Source of the DNA: Leptospira biflexa
GTDB lineage: Bacteria; Spirochaetota; UBA4802; UB4802
Reading direction: 5' to 3'
Length of the DNA stretch: 54,203 bases
Assembly (NCBI GenBank): GCA_020721905.1
Contig: DYLU01000014.1
Span: 1 to 54,203 of the forward strand
Below are positions 49,260-54,203 of this stretch, piece after piece. The translations under genes and the position numbers were made by a program. The stretch's first letter is position 1; every line of letters starts with the position of its first letter. The notes under the pieces are model-generated. The model did no database searches and was not told the origin of the DNA. It saw only the letters and a program-made list of their open reading frames with translations.

Positions 49260-49601
49260 ATGAAATTAATTATCGCAATCATCCGCCCCGAAAAATTAGC
49301 GGATGTTAAAAAGGAGTTAAATGAAGCAAGTATTAATTTAATGACAGTAATCAACTCAATTGGCTCAGGCAGGCAAAAAGGATATCCTGAAACCTACCGT
49401 GGCGTAAAACATGAAATACGCCTTTTGAAAAAAATTGAGCTTCAGATAGCTGTCAATGATGATTACGTTGAACCCACCATTAAAGCAATAACCCGCGGGG
49501 CAAAGACCGGGAATATTGGTGATGGCAAAATTTTTGTCATACCTATTGAAGAATGTGTTCGTATCCGCACCGGTGAACGCGGCTCACGGGCTATAGGTTA
49601 A
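49260..49601 (+). CDS. glnK: P-II nitrogen regulatory protein (T-loop Tyr51 replaced)
   Basis: 113 residues, aligned without gaps to GlnB/GlnK. GSGRQKG and YRG of the T loop are present, as are the B loop ([11 protein letters not shown]) and C loop (RIRTGERG). Tyr46 is kept but position 51, the uridylylation Tyr in proteobacteria, is His (YRGVKHEI), with Lys50 instead of Glu. ATP/2-oxoglutarate sensing should remain; modification by GlnD should not. With amtB two genes downstream it is probably the AmtB-blocking type. SD aaggagg precedes the ATG. Confidence 0.92.
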   Translation: MKLIIAIIRPEKLADVKKELNEASINLMTVINSIGSGRQKGYPETYRGVKHEIRLLKKIELQIAVNDDYVEPTIKAITRGAKTGNIGDGKIFVIPIEECVRIRTGERGSRAIG

Positions 49602-49624
49602 ATAATATTATAAGGAGGCAAACA

Positions 49625-50908
49625 ATGGAAATGTATATAGCAAATATTGACTGGGCACTGGTTATTTCAATAGCTATCATTGCAATTGCAGCAATTCTTA
49701 TTTTTATAAAAGTAAATCTTAAAATTTGCGAGCCAAACGAGATTCTGATTTTCTCGGGGCGGAAACGCAAACTCCCTGGGGGAGAGGTTGTGGGATATCG
49801 TGTAATCCGAGGGGGGTATGGTCTGCGAGTTCCTCTTTTAGAGCGTGTTTCACGGCTGTCACTTTCTATTATTCCCATAACGCTGGGGATAGAAGGAGCG
49901 CTTTCCAACGGTATGATCCCATTAAGTATTGTGGCAATAGCTCATGTTAAAATTGCTTCAAAGGAAGGCGGCGGACTGGAAAATGCCGTTGAAAGACTCC
50001 TGGGCAAACCTTCATCCGAAGTTGAAACTATCGCTAAGAATACCATTGAAGGTGTTCTGCGCGGTGTTATTGCAACATTCACGCCAGAGGAAGCTAATTA
50101 CCAGAGGATAGAACTTGAAAAGAAAGTATACGATTTAGCTAAAGATGAACTGATGAAATTAGGGTTTACCTTAGACTCAGTTAAAATTGAAGAAATCAAA
50201 GACTCTCAGGGGTATTTAGATGCTGTTGGGCGTCAGCGCAATGCTATCGTTAAGCGTGATGCCCGTATTAAAGAAGCTGAGGCTGAAGCAGAAGCAAAGA
50301 TCGTTGAGTACGATGCCAGAAAAAAAGCAAGCGACGTTGAATTTCAGTCCAGAATTGCTATCGAAGAATATGAAAGCAATTTCAGGGAACGCAAGGCATT
50401 GCTGAACGAATCAACCTTCCAGAAAGAAGTGAAGGCAGAATACGCAAAGAAGCTGGCCGAAATGAAGCATCTTAATGACCTGGAAGAATTGAAGAAGGAT
50501 GTCAATGCAAAAAAATACACTGCTGAAGTAATAATCCCTGCTGAAGCCGAAAAGAAAGCACAGGAATTAAAAGCCATGGGACAATCATCATATCTTAAAG
50601 AACAGGGTATTGCCATGGCTGAAGCAGTGAGCAAGATGCGTGCTGAATGGCAAAATGGCAACACCAAGGAACTGTTTATGCTGCACCTTTTGCCTAACAT
50701 TGTGGATAGTGTATCCACGGTGCTCAAGGATAACCTGAAAGTGGAAAAGCTTGTTGTTATGGGTGATGGTGGCATACCCAGGCATGTGGGAGATGTCACT
50801 TCTACAGTAGTTTCATTCATAGAGCAAATCAAAACTGCAACAGGGATGGACTTAACCAAAATTTTAGATGAAAAGAAGTCTCTGCCGGTAAAAAAGGAGC
50901 TTGAATAA
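49625..50908 (+). CDS. Flotillin-like SPFH-domain membrane protein
   Basis: 427 residues: membrane segment about 11-32, SPFH domain about 33-190 (CEPNEILIFSGRKRKLPGGEVVGY, GYGLRVPLLERVSRLSLSIIP), then a long Ala/Glu/Lys-rich coiled coil about 190-330 (EAEAEAEAKIVEY, VIIPAEAEKKAQELKAMG) as in flotillins, and a C-terminal globular part with NIVDSVSTVLKDNLKVEKLVVMGDGG. Flotillins scaffold membrane microdomains. SD aaggagg; 23 nt after the P-II gene and 11 nt before glnA, so clearly one operon. Confidence 0.9.
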   Translation: MEMYIANIDWALVISIAIIAIAAILIFIKVNLKICEPNEILIFSGRKRKLPGGEVVGYRVIRGGYGLRVPLLERVSRLSLSIIPITLGIEGALSNGMIPLSIVAIAHVKIASKEGGGLENAVERLLGKPSSEVETIAKNTIEGVLRGVIATFTPEEANYQRIELEKKVYDLAKDELMKLGFTLDSVKIEEIKDSQGYLDAVGRQRNAIVKRDARIKEAEAEAEAKIVEYDARKKASDVEFQSRIAIEEYESNFRERKALLNESTFQKEVKAEYAKKLAEMKHLNDLEELKKDVNAKKYTAEVIIPAEAEKKAQELKAMGQSSYLKEQGIAMAEAVSKMRAEWQNGNTKELFMLHLLPNIVDSVSTVLKDNLKVEKLVVMGDGGIPRHVGDVTSTVVSFIEQIKTATGMDLTKILDEKKSLPVKKELE

Positions 50909-50919
50909 GGAGGTGTTTT

Positions 50920-52383
50920 ATGGAAGCTATTTTTGATCCTATCTATCTGGTTAATGGCCACAAGGAGCATACCTCCATTTCAGACATACTTAAGATAATA
51001 AAAGAGCATAACATAGAATTTCTGGATCTTAAGTTTATTGACCTGTTTGGCAGGCTTCACCATTATACATTAACTGCGGACAGAGCGGATGAAGAGTTGT
51101 TTGCAGTGGGAACAGGTTTTGACGGTTCCTCAATACGGGGATTTCAGTCTATTCATGAAAGCGACATGCTCATGCGCCCTGACCCTAATACTGCATTTAT
51201 TGATCCATTCTTCGACCACAGGACAATTTCATTCCTTTGTGACATCATTGACCCTGTAGCCAGAAGGCGGTATACGAAAGACTCGCGGTATATAGGTGAA
51301 AAAGCAATTGAATATATCCGCTCAACCGGTATAGCCGATATGGCATACTTTGGTCCCGAACCTGAATTCTTCATCTTTGACAAAGTACAGTACGAAGAAA
51401 CGCAGAACAAAGCGTTCTATGAGGTTGACTCTTCTGAAGCCAGCTGGAACTCTGCCAGGGGAGAACAAAATTTAGGATATAAAATACCGTATAAGCAGGG
51501 ATACTTCCCTACTGCACCGCATGATCAGCTCCATAACCTGCGTTCAAAAATGGTGGAGGTTCTGCGTTCGTGCGGTATTAAGGTCAATCTTCATCATCAT
51601 GAAGTTGCAACAGCAGGCCAGACTGAAATTGGGCTTGTGGTTGATGAACTTGTACGGCAGGCCAATGCGCTGATACTGTATAAGTATATCATCAAAAACA
51701 TTGCAAACCGATATAACAAAACCGTTACATTCATGCCAAAGCCTATTTTTATGGATAATGGTTCAGGAATGCACGTACATGTCAGCCTATGGAAGGGAAG
51801 CAGAAATATCTTTTATGACTTTGGAAAGTATGCAGATTTAAGTGACTATGCACGGTATTTCATCGGCGGTATTTTTGCTCACATAGAGGCAGTGCTGGCA
51901 TTTGCAGCCCCTACCACCAATTCATACAGGCGGCTTGTTCCCGGTTATGAGGCACCCATCAATCTGGTTTACTCGGCACGTAACCGTTCAGCTGCAGTGC
52001 GAATTCCAATGTACAGTACCAGCGAAAAAGCAAAACGAATTGAGTTCAGGTGCCCTGATCCATCAGCCAACCCATATTTAGCATTTGCGGCCATTATCAT
52101 GGCTGGAATGGATGGAATTGAAAACAGGATTGAGCCGCCTGACCCCATTGATGAGGATATCTATGAACTATCGCCCCATGAAAAAATGAACATACGAAAT
52201 ACGCCTGGTACCTTGAAAGAAGTTATTGATGGCCTTGAGCGTGATTGTTCCTTCCTTTTGAAAGGCGATGTGTTCACTGTTGATCTCATTGGAAGCTATA
52301 TTGCCCACAAGCGATTGCATGAGATAGACCAGATAGCGTTAAGGCCCCATCCATGGGAATATGCACTTTACTATGAAATTTAG
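50920..52383 (+). CDS. glnA: Glutamine synthetase type I
   Basis: 487 residues. Catalytic stretches: FDGSSIRGF, MAYFGPEPEFFIFD, HHHEVATAGQTEIG, FMDNGSGMHVHVSLW, RLVPGYEAPINLVYSARNRSAAVRIP and EFRCPDPSANPYLAF. The adenylylation loop reads EDIYELSPHE, aligning with NLYDLPPEE, so the target Tyr may be kept. Combines ammonium and glutamate. SD aggagg precedes the ATG at 50920. Confidence 0.97.
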   Translation: MEAIFDPIYLVNGHKEHTSISDILKIIKEHNIEFLDLKFIDLFGRLHHYTLTADRADEELFAVGTGFDGSSIRGFQSIHESDMLMRPDPNTAFIDPFFDHRTISFLCDIIDPVARRRYTKDSRYIGEKAIEYIRSTGIADMAYFGPEPEFFIFDKVQYEETQNKAFYEVDSSEASWNSARGEQNLGYKIPYKQGYFPTAPHDQLHNLRSKMVEVLRSCGIKVNLHHHEVATAGQTEIGLVVDELVRQANALILYKYIIKNIANRYNKTVTFMPKPIFMDNGSGMHVHVSLWKGSRNIFYDFGKYADLSDYARYFIGGIFAHIEAVLAFAAPTTNSYRRLVPGYEAPINLVYSARNRSAAVRIPMYSTSEKAKRIEFRCPDPSANPYLAFAAIIMAGMDGIENRIEPPDPIDEDIYELSPHEKMNIRNTPGTLKEVIDGLERDCSFLLKGDVFTVDLIGSYIAHKRLHEIDQIALRPHPWEYALYYEI

Positions 52384-52392
52384 GAGGAATCT

Positions 52393-53805
52393 ATGAGGTT
52401 ATTAAAAATATCAGGAATAATTGGTTCAGTGTTGCTATGTGCAGGCTTGCTATTTGCGCAGGAAGCTGACACTACAGTTGCCCGGGTTCAGACAGATACA
52501 GTGAATATGGCTGTTGTTGCGGATACGCTGTGGGTCCTTTTTGCAGCTTTCCTTGTTTTCTTCATGAACTTAGGGTTTGCAATGGTTGAGGCAGGTTTGC
52601 AACAGGCAAAGAACGCGGTTAATATATCGGCAAAGAACTTTATTGTATTTGCTATCTCTTCAATTGCTTTCTGGTTTATTGGCTGGGGATTAATGTTTGG
52701 CGATGGCAACGGTTTTATGGGCTGGAAAGGGATGTTTATGGTTGGTGGTGCTGATAACAGCCCTGCAACCGAGGAAATGTATAACGGTGTATATTCAGCC
52801 CTTAACTGGACAGGCGTACCACTGTTTGCCAAATTTTTCTTTCAGCTTGTATTCTGTGCAACTGCGGCCACTATTGTTTCCGGTGCTGTTGGTGGAAGAA
52901 TCAAATTTTTAGCCTTTATTGTATTTTCATTTATCCTGACCAGTATCATTTATCCCATTGCAGGTCACTGGATATGGGGTGGCGGATGGTTAGCTCAACG
53001 CGGTTTCTGGGATTTTGCCGGTTCAACAGTGGTTCATTCCATTGGCGGATGGGCTGCATTGACAGGGGCACTGGTACTGGGTCCGCGTATAGGTAAATAC
53101 AACCCTGACGGCAGTGTCAATTCTATCCCGGGGCACAGTCTCCCACTTGCAACGTTAGGCGTGTTTGTTCTGTGGTTTGGCTGGTTTGGCTTCAATCCCG
53201 GATCAACAATGGCTGCAAATGCTGCTGATATAGGGCGAATTGCTGTAACTACTAACCTGGCAGCAGCTGCTGGTACATTAACAGCAACCATAACAGCATG
53301 GATTGCACTGGAAAAGCCTGATTTATCAATGATACTCAATGGCGCATTAGCCGGATTAGTTGCAATTACTGCACCTTGCGCCTGGGTCACTCCCGGTGCA
53401 TCTATTGTCATTGGCGCAATTGCAGGCATTCTTGTGGTGGTATTTGTTCTTGCCTTTGACCGATGGGGTATTGATGATCCGGTTGGGGCTCTTTCTGTCC
53501 ACCTTGCCAATGGCGTTTGGGGCACATTAGCAGTGGGACTTTTTGCTGCAGCACCGTATGCAGGGGGGAGTAGCCAACCACCTCTTGGCCTGTTTTACGG
53601 TGGTGGAATAAGCTCTTTTGCAAATCAGCTTGTTGGCGTGGTTGCAGTTGGCAGTTTTGTCTTTGTAGTAAGCTGGGTTATCTGGGTTATTATAAACGCA
53701 ACCATGGGCATACGGGTTACAAGAGAAGAAGAACTTATTGGGCTTGATATCTCTGAGCATGGGATTGAAGGATACCCGGATTTTGAATCATATACCTTAA
53801 AGTAA
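52393..53805 (+). CDS. amtB: Ammonium transporter AmtB
   Basis: 470 residues with an N-terminal signal-like segment (LLCAGLLFAQ) and 11 membrane segments. Pore residues: GFAMVEAGL, AKNFIVFAISSIAFWFIGWGLMFGDGNGF, and the twin His in VVHSIGGWAAL and LSVHLANGVWG. C-terminal tail EELIGLDISEHGIEGYPDF is the conserved site contacting P-II proteins. Brings ammonium across the membrane under control of the P-II protein encoded in the same operon. SD aggagg precedes the ATG. Confidence 0.97.
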   Translation: MRLLKISGIIGSVLLCAGLLFAQEADTTVARVQTDTVNMAVVADTLWVLFAAFLVFFMNLGFAMVEAGLQQAKNAVNISAKNFIVFAISSIAFWFIGWGLMFGDGNGFMGWKGMFMVGGADNSPATEEMYNGVYSALNWTGVPLFAKFFFQLVFCATAATIVSGAVGGRIKFLAFIVFSFILTSIIYPIAGHWIWGGGWLAQRGFWDFAGSTVVHSIGGWAALTGALVLGPRIGKYNPDGSVNSIPGHSLPLATLGVFVLWFGWFGFNPGSTMAANAADIGRIAVTTNLAAAAGTLTATITAWIALEKPDLSMILNGALAGLVAITAPCAWVTPGASIVIGAIAGILVVVFVLAFDRWGIDDPVGALSVHLANGVWGTLAVGLFAAAPYAGGSSQPPLGLFYGGGISSFANQLVGVVAVGSFVFVVSWVIWVIINATMGIRVTREEELIGLDISEHGIEGYPDFESYTLK

Positions 53806-53828
53806 AAAATAGCATGATGTATATTACA

Positions 53829-53870
53829 AATAATCCCACGCCATCTTCCGGAGTGTGGGATTATTTTTTT
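53829..53870 (+). terminator. Rho-independent terminator of the nitrogen operon
   Basis: Perfect 11-bp stem aataatcccac (53829-53839) / gtgggattatt (53855-53865), 15-nt loop, then a T run to 53870. Confidence 0.88.
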
Positions 53871-53915
53871 CATTAAGGAACTATTAATAACTGCTAATAA
53901 TTACCTGCTATTCTA

Positions 53916-54203
53916 TTACTTACCCTTTCTGTAATTCCACTGTAATTCTTTTAAAAGATTTTTTACATCCTGCCAGCTTGAAGCATTCTTTGCTTTTTTA
54001 ACCCATACAGGTTTTATCACTTCCCATGAATCAGAAAACTTTTCAGGGTATATCCAGTCATGAAATTCAAGCAACAATAAACCTGCCTGCCGGGGTGATT
54101 TTGCATTAATAACATCATACTGCCATCCCTGCTGCCGTGTTTTAAATCCATCCTTAACATCCGCCCAGGGAACATATTGCTCAAACTCAATGATATCTTT
54201 TTT
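53916..54203 (-). CDS. Unrecognised protein, C-terminal part (enters from right edge)
   Basis: A frame open from the right edge to a TAA at 53916-53918, 95 codons in the window. The product is soluble and rich in Trp and Lys (YVPWADVKDGFKTRQQGW, LLLEFHDWIYPEKFSDSWEV, NASSWQDVKNLL). Real codon usage and low-complexity-free sequence suggest a gene, but no family is recognised. It is convergent with amtB, whose terminator lies between. Confidence 0.65.
   Translation of the reverse strand, partial: KKDIIEFEQYVPWADVKDGFKTRQQGWQYDVINAKSPRQAGLLLLEFHDWIYPEKFSDSWEVIKPVWVKKAKNASSWQDVKNLLKELQWNYRKGK

Noticed and set aside
3477-52175. GCGATAGTT as a Chi site for the local RecBCD
   Set aside because: Chi sites are strongly strand-biased; copies here split 7:5, and this window alone gives no polarity.
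1-54203. CRISPR array, tRNA, rRNA, transposase or integrase genes
   Set aside because: No regularly spaced repeats, cloverleaf sequences or recombinase motifs noticed on reading both strands; a covariance-model search could still find a small RNA.

Overview
The window is an AT-rich (roughly 37-38 % GC by eye) bacterial chromosome segment, densely packed with genes. It has no rRNA, no recognisable tRNA, no CRISPR array and no insertion sequence. The best guess is a Gram-negative, DAP-type peptidoglycan bacterium of or near the Spirochaetota. That rests on the 7TM-DISM/PP2C regulator, the Cache-type chemoreceptor next to cheA and the overall gene repertoire. It is an inference, not something the sequence proves.

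Layout, left to right. (1) 1-2924, minus strand: a chemotaxis operon, mcp then cheA, with cheA running off the left edge. (2) 3007-11489: mixed housekeeping and envelope genes, namely a GH114-like protein, an FmdB zinc ribbon, an atypical SDR, exonuclease III, a small coiled-coil membrane protein, MFS transporter plus M23 peptidase as a coupled pair, YecA/SEC-C and ketopantoate reductase. (3) 11618-20452, minus strand: a complete recC-recB-recD operon. (4) 20838-28526: Pit-type phosphate transporter with a PhoU-like tail, hemolysin III, a decayed toxin/antitoxin-like nucleotidyltransferase locus, an acetyltransferase-like protein, type-4 uracil-DNA glycosylase, a patatin-like phospholipase and a class III nucleotidyl cyclase. 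(5) 28622-34956: ilvD, a membrane-bound PP2C phosphatase, a PolB-type 3'-5' exonuclease, a HEAT-repeat protein, and a fusion of a receiver domain lacking its phospho-acceptor Asp with an anti-sigma-type ATPase. (6) 34957-48946, minus strand: the dcw division and cell-wall cluster mraZ-rsmH-ftsL-murE-murF-mraY-murD-ftsW-murG-murC-ftsQ-ftsA-ftsZ. It lacks ftsI, murB and ddl. A good promoter and a MraZ-box direct repeat precede mraZ. (7) 49260-53805, plus strand: a nitrogen operon, P-II protein - flotillin/SPFH protein - glutamine synthetase - ammonium transporter, closed by a clear terminator. (8) An unrecognised minus-strand gene enters from the right edge.

Two things stand out. First, the word GCGATAGTT (core of GGCGATAGTTC) occurs 12 times on the two strands together, against roughly 0.4 expected from base composition. 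It lies in genes in several reading frames and in both orientations, and once as an inverted pair in front of a gene, so selection or spread appears to act on the DNA itself. Second, a flotillin is built into an ammonium-assimilation operon whose P-II protein has lost the T-loop Tyr51. The DNA word is the strongest candidate for an undescribed element. The flotillin operon and the pseudo-receiver/ATPase protein are the best candidates for undescribed protein-level systems.
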